Assembly (NCBI RefSeq): GCF_029168945.1
Contig: NC_083605.1
Location: 25,495,280 to 25,559,279 of the forward strand
Direction: 5' to 3'
DNA: 64,000 bases
Source: Cannabis sativa
Taxonomy: Eukaryota; Streptophyta; Magnoliopsida; Rosales; Cannabaceae
Below the pieces are notes generated by a model, which searched no databases, was not told the origin of the DNA, and saw nothing but the letters and a program-made list of their open reading frames with translations. Position 1 is the stretch's first letter. Every line of letters starts with the position of its first letter. The position numbers and the translations under genes are program-made. Of the stretch, positions 47,182-59,172 are shown piece after piece.

Positions 47182-50100
47182 AACTCCCACTTGCACTAAT
47201 ATAAAACAAAAAGTGCTTTTCAAATAATCTCAACACCTCGATATGCAAATCAAGTGTAGTAGTAGTAAACTCCTCGTAATAGGATCTGAAAGGTTGAATT
47301 AACCACAACATTTTCTCCACCATTACTCTTCCTTAATCACAAAATCATTGATAATGCGAAATTCATCTCTATATGTCTACTCTCTTGGGATATTGGATTC
47401 TATATCTTTGGCAACTATCTACTTGGTTATTCAGGAAGTAACACTAGTAGTTAAGGCAATTTGGAATGGTGCCAAAGATGTATAGAACTTTCCTTAGACT
47501 GAATAAGTACCTTTCCTGCAACTTTAACATTCAGTCCCTTCCTGGTAGACCTAGAGACTTCAGATAGGTTTTTACACTTCTCCAAAATCACTATTCCACC
47601 CCTAGAGTAACCACCATCTTATCAGAAATATTTTCTAGCACAAAGGCAAAGTTTTAAACACACCCTTATAGACTAACATATAGTTCCTCTTCTTAATCTT
47701 AAGATTTACTTGATTGTCTTCCAATGTTCTTCTCCTGGATTAATCTGATACCTACTCATTACTCCCACTCAACAACAGGTGTCTGGTCTAAGGCATACAA
47801 AAGCATATCTAAGACCTCTCACTGTTGATATATTCTTTCATGGATTTATCTTTTCTGGAATAGTTGAGACTTTTCCTTAGATAAATAAAATTTATGTTTA
47901 AGAAGTTGTGAAGCTTCTATAGATCGCCATTAGAAAGAAAATGCTTCAGCATCTCACTAAAGTAAGTTGCTTGCATTAGAGTAAGTAATTACCAGGTATA
48001 CCACAAGCCATAGGTTTTGATAAACTCAAACCTATAATACTAGGAACAGGAAGTTTTGTTAAGTCCATTGAATGGACTTATAAACGAAAATTTCCTTTTA
48101 TGTCCTTGTAATAGAAAACTTTAGGTTATTCCATGTGAATGGATTAAACCATAGTTCTTTTGGCTTTCTTCTTAGTTTCTTATCTTGACAATCCATTACT
48201 TGTTTAAACTCACAATGGATTTTAATCACTAGTGTCTTCCAAGTCATAAGAAGGTGAGTTCCTAGAAACTCTCCCACTACGACAAGGTACCGTGAATTAT
48301 GTCAAAGAAAACTAAATGGTATTGATCTCTTCGGTTGTGACAAGACAATCGAGGCAGTGGGATCATCATATGTTATATAAGATGATAGAACACTTTTGGA
48401 ATCAAGAAAAATATCTCCTTTATTTACTACTTGTTTTCAGACTTAGTCATTATCTTTGAAAAGTAGTATTTGTTTGAACAAACACTTTCTTATCTATTGA
48501 CAATGGGATGGTCCACCCCTAATCATTTAGAATAGCTAACAAACCATGGTTAACAGTTCTAGCTTTTCTTAAGATTTTGATTAGGTCATCCATGAATCTA
48601 GTAATGATTTACATTAAGTATACAACCATTACATCATTCTGAAATTGTATTATCATAGAAGGAATTAGGCAACGACTAGTAACTAATCATCAACATGCAA
48701 CTCGAAATTTCTGGGGAGGTAAGTTTGGATATAATTCAAAAATCAAATTAATGATCTTTGAACTGCATATCTACTAACTATTTCTCCACCCCTATCAGTT
48801 CGCAAGATCTTTAACCACTTACCTTAATGGTTTTAACCATTGCTAGAAATTTATGAAATTTTTCAAACATTTCAAATTTCTTTGCATAAGGTATAATCTA
48901 GAGTTACGTTTTAGGAATACAACGAAAAACTCATATCCACCCCTGAATGTACATCCATCTGCGAATGAGATGAACTACTTTCAGTGGATATAGGCATATT
49001 AACTCTTTGCAGAGATTGATCTTGTCAAATCCACTATGAACAAGATACAAATGCCATAGATATAAAAAATGTGGTAGTGTCTTTTGATGACTTAGGTTTA
49101 GTTACATCAAAGAATTCTTAGAATAGTGCAAGTGGATCCTGGTCACAGAATACCTAACTCATATTCCATACAGTTTGAATCCATTAATAGAAGATGGATA
49201 TTAAACCCTTGTGAAGGTGTAACTGTATTGCATCCTGGAATTAGAAATATAAGAAAATTTCTGTTTGGAATCTCAAATTAAAGTCAAAGACTTAAATTTA
49301 TACCAAATATAATGAGTAATTCTATCTTGGACCACCACTACTAATTTAATTCTAAGTCTGATTTGCCCATACAAGTAGGAGATTTCTAAGATTGAAGATT
49401 TATATCAATTGGGAATAGAATTTCGGGATTATAATCATATGCGTCATTTAATTTCTTAAGAGAAAATATAATGACATGAAATGATTTATAGACCATTCAT
49501 CCAATGATATGTTATTGAGCTAATTCGCAATGAATAAGCTAAGAGGAATTAGGATAATTTCGTTGTTTAAATAAGAATCCAATGATGCTTCGATTAGCGA
49601 AAGTCAAAGTAATCTTATTTATACAATCTTCTTGTTTCATATCGTAAAAATACTAGTCTAAGGTGTCATCAATTGATGAACAGCTAGATGTCGCATATAC
49701 AATATTTATCTTTCGAGATCTAACACGATTATGTATGTCTAATGGTGAAAATCCACTAGGGATTTATCTCATTAGATAAACAAGCCAAGTTAGACCAACA
49801 ATGAAGATTCGAAATTAAACTACAACTTAATAGCAGAAAATAACATGGTTCAATATAAATTCATACACAATTCAAAAATTATTAAACATATAGCAAGTAG
49901 GAATGACCAGTGAAAATACTAATTCATACAATCCTAAATAATTTCCAAGGTTTCCAACAGACTGATACAGTGTCCCGGTAGGTGAGAGTCAAAGTATCAT
50001 TCATTGAATAGAGTTGTCAGCTCATCTAAAATAGAAACCATTCTAGCAACCTTTTATTCGATCAAAATAAGAATCCAACGTTGTCCCGGTAGTCGAGAGT

Positions 50101-50767
50101 CAAGGTTATTCTCATTTTATGAGCTTCCACCATTGTTTCATGTTTCATAAGTTTATCTCTAAGTAGTCACCGTAGGGGAGAGTCTAATAGAGATGAAAAC
50201 TTACAAAACACTTATCAAATGAGATTTTACGGTGTTAAATGCGTTCAACGAATAACCATCCATAGGGGGACGAAGTCTAGCGTCTCGAGGTTATATTGAA
50301 AACATTTAACTTTTGTAAGACCAACAATGGAGATCGAATATCTTAATAATAATCAAGCTCATTATTTAAAGTGAGTTGTATTTTCTTTGATTTTCTTTAT
50401 TTAATTTATTTATTTTAAATATATATTTATTTAAAATTTCCAATTTAGAATGAAAAATTCTAAATATAAATTTTAATTTAATATTTATAAATTTTACTTA
50501 GATGGATATGAAAATAACATGAATTATGTCCATCTTAGTAATAATTTCCAATAAATATTTAGAAAAATATTCAATTTAAGTTGTTACAAAATTAATTTAA
50601 ATTAATTTACAACTCAAATTTAATTTTCTATAAATATATATTGCATTTCGAAAAATTAAAGTATTCAAGGACACAATTTTCGAAAATGCATGCTAAAATA
50701 AAAAATTAATCCTGGAAAAATTATTCTAATTTAATGTTGGCCCAAAATTAATTAATAAAATTATTTT
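45286..50767 (-). mobile_element. LARD3: truncated non-coding LTR element
   Basis: One LTR (about 45286-47181), polypurine tract at 47182-47192, then an interior that follows LARD2 up to about 50767 (equivalent to about 39605), where it stops in mid-sequence next to an unrelated repeat beginning near TGTAATGCCTGATC. The 5' part, primer site and second LTR are absent. The outer LTR end reads AGTTGG, not TGTTGG, and no target duplication can be tested. Confidence 0.85.
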
Positions 50768-52140
50768 GTAATGCCTGATCTGTGATACGTGTGAATTTGA
50801 TTAGATTTAGGGTTTGTTTTGGGTCGTGTCTGTGTTACCACGAGAAAAACTTGGGTTTTAGCTTAGGCCTGATGCATGTCTGATATAGGCCCGATATAGG
50901 TCCAATGTAAGTGGATATGAGATAATAATAGAGGTTGAAGATAAAGGTTCGATAGAGGCTAATATAGGTTCGACATAGGTCTGATACTAAACCATAAAGT
51001 CTTAGGTCAGATAGAGGATGATGTAAAGTCCAATAATGAGTCAGATTGATTATGTGTTTTATGTAGGGGTGTTCGCGGTGCGGGTGGTGCGGTTTTTAAC
51101 CATTTTTTCAAACCAACCCGCACATGCGGTTTTTCCAATTTTCCAAACCGCACCCGCACCGCAATACTAAAAAACTGCAAAAACTGCACCGCAAAAAATG
51201 ATGCGGTGCGGTGCGGTTTCTGCGGTTTATGCGGTTTGAAGTATCACATTTTTTTTTGAAGTCATCACAAAATAATTAAACTATCATTAATATAATTATT
51301 CCAAAACACTTAAGAAAATACAACAAACTTGAGACTAATAAAAGTTATAACAACAACAATAAGTTAATAATCTTTTTAAAGTTTCAACAACACACCTAAA
51401 TCAAAATAATAAACTTGAAACTAATTAAATTGCAACAACAATATAAATGTACAAACACAAACTTCTAACTCCAAATTTCAATACACATGTATGGGCTTGG
51501 GTTTGTTGCTAAGAAGAGAGGGTTTGTGAAGAGTTATGGATTTTGTCCTAAGATTTATGGGCTTGGGTTGGGCTCATATGTATGGGCTTAATTAAATAAA
51601 TATAAAAATTAAAATTTTAAAACATGCGGTGCGGTGCGGTTTGAATCGCGGTTTAATAATTCCAAACCGCAAACCGCACCGCACCGCGCGGTTCGGGAGA
51701 AATTCAAACCGCAACCGCACCGCGAAGAATTTCAAACCGCATTTTTTTTGCGGTGTGGTGCGGTGCGGGCGGTTCGAGCGGTTTGATGTACACCCCTAAT
51801 TTTATGTTTTTTTAATAAAATGTGTCTCTGTCCGACGTAGGATGGTAGTGGGTCTGATGATGGGCCCGATTGTGTGTCCCACATTTGTACTTTTGGATTG
51901 TATTGCTCTATGTATGATTGTGGGTCTAATATTGGACGATTCTTGTCTGATAGTATAATAGCATTTTTTATAAACATGTAGGTCCAATAGAGGACGATAG
52001 TGGGACTAATAGTGGGACCGATAATGATTGTGCTTTCAATTTATTTTGATGTTTGTGTGTTCAATACTGGTCCGATATAGGCATGATATTTGTAAGATAT
52101 TTTGCTGCAGATTTCTAAACTTGTATTTTCCTGTGTCATT
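50768..52140. repeat. Repeat-rich stretch with many GGTCCGATATAGG-like motifs, split by a hAT element
   Basis: Short degenerate motifs of the form RGYCYGATATAGG recur at about 50868-51035 and again at 51828-52095 (TATAGGCCCGATATAGG, GGTTCGACATAGGTCTGAT, GGTCCGATATAGG). Their density suggests subterminal repeats of a DNA transposon, perhaps the one carrying the DUF1985 reading frame that follows. No terminus was located. Confidence 0.5.
51064..51798. mobile_element. Non-autonomous hAT-type element with GCGGTGCGG subterminal repeats
   Basis: Termini TAGGGGTGT (51064) and ACACCCCTA (to 51798) are exact inverted repeats. Flanks GTTTTATG (51056-51063) and ATTTTATG (51799-51806) form an 8-bp duplication with one mismatch, as for hAT elements. 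Both ends carry many copies of GCGGTGCGGTTT and its complement (51077-51240 and 51625-51785), as expected for transposase binding repeats. The 735-bp element has no transposase frame. Confidence 0.88.
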
Positions 52141-52149
52141 TCTCTAGGA

Positions 52150-53570
52150 TTCAAGACCACCAGGCCTTATAATTCTAGTCTCAAAGTATTACACTGTCCG
52201 TGTCACTTGGCATGGAAAAAGTTATTACTATCTGAGGATTAAGGCAAAATTTGACAAATTTCAATTATGGGATAAGGTGAAGGAATCCCCTTTAAAATAA
52301 TTCTTCGAGAGAAAATCGCTAAACTTTTTGGGACCATTGATCCATCAGTTATTCATGTACAAGATCAAATCTGAGAAGCCAAATGAGGTACACTTTTATT
52401 TTGCAAAGAAGAGATGCAGATTCAGCCAGGTCGAGTTTACGTTGGTGATGGGGTTGAACTTGTAACCTTGGTCTACAAAATAATAAATCAGAGAAAGGAC
52501 GTTTGAATCGATTGATTGTCAAGTACTTCAATGACAATTTGTCCATCAACTTTGGCCAATTGCGGAAAGTTTTCGAGAGTTGCACAGAAGTTGATGATAT
52601 CTACAAGTTGGAGATGGCCTTGTTTGTTTTGGGCATTCTCACTGGTAAGGAGGAGAAGATTGTTGTTCCTCCATTTGTGATAAGGATGGTTGATAACCTT
52701 GAATTCTTCTACGAGTATCCATGGGGAAAGATCTCCTTCAACAAGTTGATGGAAACTTGTAACAAAGATTTTATAGAGGTTAAGAAATGGATGCATAAGA
52801 AGATTGAGAAGGGAGTTTCTGAGAAGGAGGCAAAATACACATCATACGACTATACTGCGACGTTGCAGTATTGGGCCTATGAGGCCATCTTGGAGTTGGG
52901 CAATGAATATGCAGTGAGGATGTCGCATCGCTTTCCAAGAATGGTTAACTGGGAGAGTAAGGAAAAGACCACACTCGGCAAGGATGAAGTTATAAGATTG
53001 TTTGCAAAAAATGTAAGTTTTTTACGCTTTGTATTTAGTCATATTTATTTTATTTTCATTTCCTTCTAATATTATATTGGTTTTTATTTTCAGTTGATAG
53101 TGTACTCAATGTTATGTCCCTAGAAAAATGAGGAATAGTTCGTGAAGATTATCACCGGCGGTGAGGGGCCTTTATTTGTTGACTTAGAGAAACTAGTGTT
53201 AGGTGACAATGATCAACCAACTCAAGATGCTCTACAGCTAGGCCCAGAAGCTTGCCTCAACATTAGAAGACTAGGAAAATGTAGGCTGAATATTTAGAGA
53301 CAATACACCACCTGCAGCGTATCCACCATCAGAGGATCCTCCTCTTGCCCCGTCATCATCTATTCCCAGCACCTCAAAGGCTCATGAACCAGTATGCTCG
53401 ACCATTTTGGCAAGGTTGGAGACTGTAGAGAGGGAGCAGATTGCTTTAAGGCAAGGCTAGACTGCTCTTTTAAAAGGGTAGACAAAGATTATGGGTTACC
53501 TAAAGGCCCTAACGAGACTAAAGGAAGATTAGAGAAGGCCCTAATGGGTTACCAACTCAAGGAAGACCAA
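52150..53570 (+). pseudogene. DUF1985-type transposon-associated protein, broken
   Basis: From 52330 the translation gives LIHQLFMYKIK, then CRFSQVEFTLVMGLNL, a stop-containing gap, and the open stretch 52503-53069 with FGQLRKVF, VRMVDNLEFF-like and YPWGKISFNKLM blocks and LQYWAYEAILELG. These match the plant DUF1985 domain, often found in Mutator-like elements that carry Ulp1-type proteases. An intron is visible (donor GTAAGT at 53012-53017, acceptor TTTTCAG before 53095). No Ulp1 protease follows; after about 53570 the sequence changes to copia pol. Confidence 0.7.
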
Positions 53571-54569
53571 GTAGTAGTATTCCTGGTCCTTTATGTTGAC
53601 GACATTTTGATTATTGGAAACAATATCAGGAAAATGACTAACATCAAGGAATGGCTTAACACTCAATTCGATATGAAAGATTTGGGTGAGGCAGCCTATG
53701 TTCTTGGTATTCAGATTATCAGAAACCGGAAGAACAGATCTCTTGTTGTCTCTCAAACAACCTATATTGACAAAGTTTTAGAGAGATTCTCCATGAACAA
53801 CACCAATGGGGCAAATATGCCTTCAAGATATGGTATTTGTCTATCTAAGGAACAGTCTCCTACTGATCCTCAAGAGATAGAGGACATGGCAAAAATTCCT
53901 TATGCTTCTACAGTTGGAAGTCTAATGTATGCAATGTTATGCACTAGACTTGACATCTGCTATGCAGTTGGAATCGTGAGCAGGTATCAGTCTAATCCAG
54001 GACAGGAACATTGGAATGCAGTTAAGTATATTCTGAAATACTTAAAGAGTACAAGAAATCTTGTATTAGTCTATAAGGGTGGTGCTTTAAATCCCATAGG
54101 CTATACTGATTCAGATTTCCAGGCATGTCTTGAAGACAAGAAATCTACATCTGGGATGGTGTTTACTCTTGGGGGTGGAGCAGTGGTTTGGAGAAGTGCT
54201 AAACAAACCGCAATATCGGACTCAACGATGGAAGCAGAATACATAGCTGCAGCAGAAGCTGCTAAAGAGCTTGTCTGGCTAAGAAAGTTCTTGACCAGTA
54301 TCGGTGTCGTGCCTGGAATGGAAAAGCCTCTAGTCCTACTTTGTGATAATAATGGAGCAATAGGCAATAGTAAGGAACCTCGAAGTCACAAGAGAAGCAA
54401 ACACATAGAAATGAAGTATCACATCATCAGAGAATATGTGGCAAGAGGGGATGTACTGGTTGAGAAAGTGAACACAGAAGACAAGTTAGCTGATCCATTC
54501 ACCAAAGTCTTGGCAGTAACTGCATTTGAAAAGCACCGTCAGAATTTAGGATTAATTGATATGTACTGA
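53571..54569 (+). pseudogene. Ty1/copia pol, 3' third (RT from YVDD onward, RNase H), 5'-truncated
   Basis: The copia part begins about VVVFLVLYVDDILIIGN (53572), i.e. just before the RT catalytic YVDD. It continues through MKDLGEAAYVLGIQI, TRLDICYAVGIVSRY and YTDSDFQACLEDKKSTSG (RNase H start), KQTAISDSTMEAEYIA, and ends LGLIDMY at 54569. The reading frame is open for over 330 codons with all key motifs. Gag, protease, integrase and the RT N-terminus are missing. The frame also runs upstream to an ATG at 53394 inside unrelated DNA; that N-terminal part is in a different frame from the DUF1985 gene and is accidental. Confidence 0.9.
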
Positions 54570-54587
54570 TTAGTTTTATATTAGTGC

Positions 54588-54598
54588 AAGTGGGAGTT
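54588..54598 (+). other. Copia polypurine tract
   Basis: AAGTGGGAGTT directly before TGTTGGG, as at 337-347. Confidence 0.85.
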
Positions 54599-55246
54599 TG
54601 TTGGGTTTTATGCCCTAAATAAAACTCCATTTCAATGTAATCCATTTTATTTAACATCAATAAAGAAACAGAAGTATTTTTCATTCAATTGTGTATGTTT
54701 TGGTTCATCTTATCAATTTCTTGTCTATTTGATTTATAAATTCATCTGAAACCCTTTTCACATACTTGATCCTGTTTATTGTGTTGTCAACACATTGGAA
54801 AGTAAACATGACTATGTGAATAAAGATTCCTTGATTTATCAGAACACAGGGTTTTACTGATATGATAATCTACAACAGAGTTTACTTGCATTTGGTATAA
54901 TGCTATGTTCTTTCCATAGCATTGGTTAAAGTAAAGCTCAGGTTGGGTGCATGGAGTATGCATCGGAAGGGACCGATATTGAAATTTGACATAGATTTAT
55001 TAAACTTACTGTGATATCTATTCAAGTCAATATCGCCTAGTTGATTCTAGATCAAATGATCTAAATCCTGATATGATTAGGCTCAATCTCAAGAGTGTTA
55101 TTCGTGTTCTTTGATTTGTTAGTTAAGCCTACTTTTGGGTCAGGGTGATACGTACATTTTGGGAATACGGTAGTGCAATTGAGTGGGAGCGCTAACATAA
55201 ATATGGAATCTATAGCTTCTATCTGGCGAATAATAAGTAAAGGATG
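54599..55246 (+). repeat. Copia 3' LTR, left part (interrupted)
   Basis: Matches 348 to about 997 of the first LTR. It stops at AAGGATG where a minus-strand LTR begins. The remainder is not in the window. Confidence 0.9.
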
Positions 55247-56517
55247 TGTTGGATATATTTTACCAGGATCTAGATTTACTAACAAGTATGTTTCATTAAC
55301 ATCCTAATATGAATTCTAAAACAATGAAATAAACACATATAAAGTTTAGGAAACCTTACATTGGGTGCAGCGGAATATAATGACTCCTTCCGTTCAGATA
55401 TCTAGCCCTTGATTCCTTTCTGTAGCAGAGCATTATCAATATCTGAACCTGGATCTTTTTCTCTCCTTCCTTTGATGTTGATTCTCCTTCTTGTTGGATG
55501 GTTCAACAGTCTTACACACTATGATTGAGATACCACTTGATGTGTGTGGGCACTCACTCATTCACTCAAGGATTTCAAAAATAAAGAAGAAAAGAAGAGG
55601 GAAGTGGCAGCTAGAAAAATTTCTGTGAAGGAATGCGATATATCATCTTTTCCTGAAGCCATCACTACCTATTTATAGGTAACCACCTAGGTTTAAGTTG
55701 GAATTATTTGGCATTAAAATAATGAAAAAATAAATGATAGAACCCTATAAGTGTGGCCGGCCACAGGCTTGGATAATGGGCCTCACTTATGCAATTTTGC
55801 TGTTTTATCATTCTTGTATCTGATTTTCTCAAAAATGTCAATTTTCAAATTCAACCATTTAAATGCCAATTCTAATTATTTAATAACTAAAAATTAATTA
55901 TTAAATAATATTGTCATTTAAAATATTTATTAATTAGACATATAAAGTCTCTTAGTTAATAAATAAACCTAGAATTCTCTTTTCTTTACAATTTCGCCCT
56001 TGCTTAGTGAAAATTCACAAAGTAGACATAGTCTAACTTTAGAATTATAATTGATTAATCAAAATCAATTAACTGAGTCTTACAAGCAGTATGGTCTCAA
56101 CTAGTATGGGGACCATGGGTCTATATATCCGAGCTTCCAATAAGTAGATCAAGAATTTATATCTTAAATTCACTGACTTATTAATTCTTCGTTGAATCCA
56201 CGCATAGAACTTAGAATTGCACTCTTAGTATATAGAACGCTCTATATGTTCCACGATATAGACACGTCATTAGTTATCCATTGTTATAACCCTGATGTGA
56301 TCAATGATCCTCTATATAGATGATTTATACAGTAAAGGGATTAAATTACCGTAACACCCTACAATGTATTTTATCTTTAAAACACTTAACCCCGTATAAA
56401 TGATATTTCAGCTAAGTGAAATGAGATCTCCACCATTTATTTTCGTTTGGTTAAGCTCGAAGGAAATCATCCTTTACTTTCTATTCGCCAGATAGAAGCT
56501 ATAGATTCCATATTTAT
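55247..56517 (-). mobile_element. Minus-strand LTR (copia/LARD family), left part, inserted in the copia LTR
   Basis: Starts TGTTGGATATATTTTACC (reverse LTR end) and follows the LARD1/LARD2 LTRs to ATTCCATATTTAT, where a CACTA terminus interrupts it. GGATG (55242-55246) is the presumed left target duplication. The rest of this element is beyond the inserted elements. Confidence 0.88.
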
Positions 56518-57046
56518 CACTACAACAATTTTTTATATTACCGGCGGATGCCTCCGCCGGTATTGATAGGCTAGACCGCCGGTAATAATTAATACCGGCG
56601 GAATCCTCGGGTAATAATCCGCCGAGACTAATTGGTCGCTATCAGTGGTTATTAGCGACGAAAATGGTATTCTGCCGGTAATAATATGAATACCGGCGGA
56701 TTAATAGCGGAGGGGTCCGCTGGTACTAATGTCTGCACTTTTACACGCAGATGCATTAATACTGGCGGACCCCAATCATTGTTCCGCCGGTATTAAAATT
56801 TTTAAATATTAAAAAAAAACCATTATTCTGATTATTTAATACAATTAAATTAATTATAATAATTATTTTATATATAATAATTATTTCATAAATATATTAT
56901 TAATTAGAAATAAAACATTAAAATTAAGAAATTAAGCATTAAAATTAATTTGTCCATTACAATATAAAGTATATTATCTTAAATAAAATTAAGAAATTGT
57001 CTTTAAATAAACATTAAAACATAAAAATTGACATAATTAAAAAAAC

Positions 57047-57331
57047 CTAATTATCATTGTTCAAATCAGTATACTCTAAAAATTCATCTGCATTTGAGCT
57101 AAGTCTTGAACCATCAAGATTATCACGGGATTGAGCAGGCGGGGTAGGGTAATAAGGTTGTCTAGTCTGCGGTGTTGGTAAGATGTCCACATATTGTCGA
57201 GGCTGCGGACGAACCAAAATTAGTTGTTGCTGTTGTTGCTAACTCTGCGCACTAAAAAACTTACCATACATAGGCTGTTGTGGAGATCCTCTAAAATTTC
57301 GCAATGTCGTCCAAGACTTGTCGATTGTCAT
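57047..57331 (-). pseudogene. Short coding relic inside the CACTA element
   Basis: From ATG at 57331 the minus strand reads MTIDKSWTTLRNF, one stop within a glutamine-rich stretch, then VRPQPRQYVDILPTPQTRQ and SADEFLEYTDL-like residues to TAG 57047-57049. DKSW near a start resembles the transposase-associated N-terminal domain of plant CACTA proteins, but the match is short and the rest (Gln/Pro-rich) is not diagnostic. Confidence 0.4.
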
Positions 57332-57339
57332 CTAAAATT

Positions 57340-58377
57340 TTATAAAGGCATATAAGATTTCATGTTATGACACAATTTTATAATATTTTATATTAAAATA
57401 TTTTATATTGAAATAAATTATTCATCATTTAAGAGTTATTATATTATTAATTAATTATATTTTATTTTTAAGTTATTATTACTTTAATTTTTTATATTTA
57501 TTTCTTATAAAAAATTAATTAAATAATTATTTTAAAAATATTACTTTAATAATTTATTAAATTTATTTATTATTATTATTCATTACTTTAAATTTATGAC
57601 ATATTAAATTTTCAGTATTTTAAAAAAAAATTATTATTTTTAATAATACTTATTTAATAATTTAAAAATTATTTTACTATTAATTAATTAAATTAATTTT
57701 TCATATTTATACTTCTAAGTAAGTATTACTTTATATATATTTATATTACATTTTTTTATTTAAAAAATTTATAACTAATTTAATTTATTTTTATTTTATT
57801 TTTAAAAATTTATTATTTCAAATTTTTTATATTTATTATTTATGATTTTTTATATTACTTTACTTAATTATATTTTTGTAAATTTATTTTTCAAAACACT
57901 TTTAATTTATAATTTTCTTCATGTTAAATCTTTATTATTTATATACTACAATATTACATAATTATTTTAAAAATATTAATTTTATTATAATTAACTTTTT
58001 AAGTAATTAATATATTCTTATTCTAATTTTTTTTTAAAAAAAAAATAAAAAACATTACATAATTAATTATTTAACAAGCTTATAATTTTGTAACTATTCA
58101 AAATTCTAAGTATTAAACAAAAATACACATTTATTATTATAAAATACATTTATTACGATATAAACTTAAAATTTAAAATTTTACAAATTTACACATTTAA
58201 AACTTTTAAGCAATATATATAATATATATATATATATTATATTTATTATTATATAAAAATTTACATATTTAAAATTTTTAAACAATACATTATATATATA
58301 GTACTATATATACACACTAAAATCTAAACTTTAATAAATTTACATATTCATAATTTTTAACAATATATTATACATAC
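57340..58377. other. Extremely AT-rich CACTA interior
   Basis: Long runs of A/T with simple TA repeats near 58212-58240. No coding signal. Confidence 0.5.
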
Positions 58378-59157
58378 TGTTGACCGAGATTTTCGGCAAC
58401 TATTAAAATATGATTATAGTATTGAGCTGTAAGAAAGCGAGATGAGGATTTTTACGTGGTTGGGGCGTTAATGAGCCTTAGTCCACGAGTCTTTGTTATT
58501 AATGGATGTATTTAATACAGATTCCACACTTGAGGGAATGTTGTCCTCATAAATACAGAGAATGTTCTTGATGAGTATTTGCTCTTCTTGCTCATATGCA
58601 ACCCAAGATTCTCGACCCCCTTAAATGAGTTTTGAGGGGGTATTTATAGTGTTTTGGTGGGGTAATTCCTAGGATTGTTCTTACAAACGTATCTGTAAGT
58701 ATCCATAAAGTTGGGTATTCCCAATGAATATACCATGGGTGATGCATGGTCAAATCCCTAGGTGATGTAGGGTTTTTATGAGGAATGTCCTTTTTGCCTT
58801 GTGATTGACGTGACTCTTCGCAGAGTAGCCGTCGCTAGACTTAAATGATCATTACTGTGGCGCTGCTGTTTGGGGGTTGTGCCGTCAGACTTTATTGCGT
58901 GTTACAGTCCCAACACGCTTCCTCCCATGCGGCATTAAATGCGACTTGATTGCTCTAGAGAGGCCTGACACATCCCGGAGAGGCTTCATGCTATGCGAGC
59001 TTCCGGGAGTACCTTGTACTCCGGGTGCCTCCTCCGAGACCTATGCCCAGGGTGCTTCCTTGTGGCATACAAAGACTTATCAAATATTTACAAGTTATCT
59101 GATCCACGTGTCCCTACTTGACTGGTCCACGTATTTTGGGCGAATTCAGGGGCAACA
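58378..59157 (-). repeat. 3' LTR of a minus-strand Ty3/gypsy element (Tat-like)
   Basis: In plus orientation TGTTGACCGAG ... CAGGGGCAACA, so termini are TGTTG...CAACA (780 bp). Immediately right of it, TTTACCCCCCAAGCC is the complement of a polypurine tract, which fixes the LTR edge and minus orientation. It is inserted in the CACTA element (left flank CATAC, 58373-58377). The other LTR lies beyond the window. Confidence 0.8.
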
Positions 59158-59172
59158 TTTACCCCCCAAGCC
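59158..59172 (-). other. Polypurine tract of the minus-strand gypsy element
   Basis: TTTACCCCCCAAGCC; reverse complement GGCTTGGGGGGTAAA abuts the LTR start TGTTGCCCCTG. Confidence 0.78.

Larger units (their letters stand above)
56518..58377. mobile_element. CACTA (En/Spm-type) DNA transposon, left end
   Basis: The terminus CACTACAACAATTTTTT at 56518 is preceded by TAT (probable 3-bp duplication). Subterminal repeats TACCGGCGG/CCGCCGGTA in both orientations fill 56537-56797, the usual CACTA architecture. The interior is mostly very AT-rich, with one coding relic (57047-57331, minus). The right terminus is absent because a gypsy LTR begins at 58378. Confidence 0.88.
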
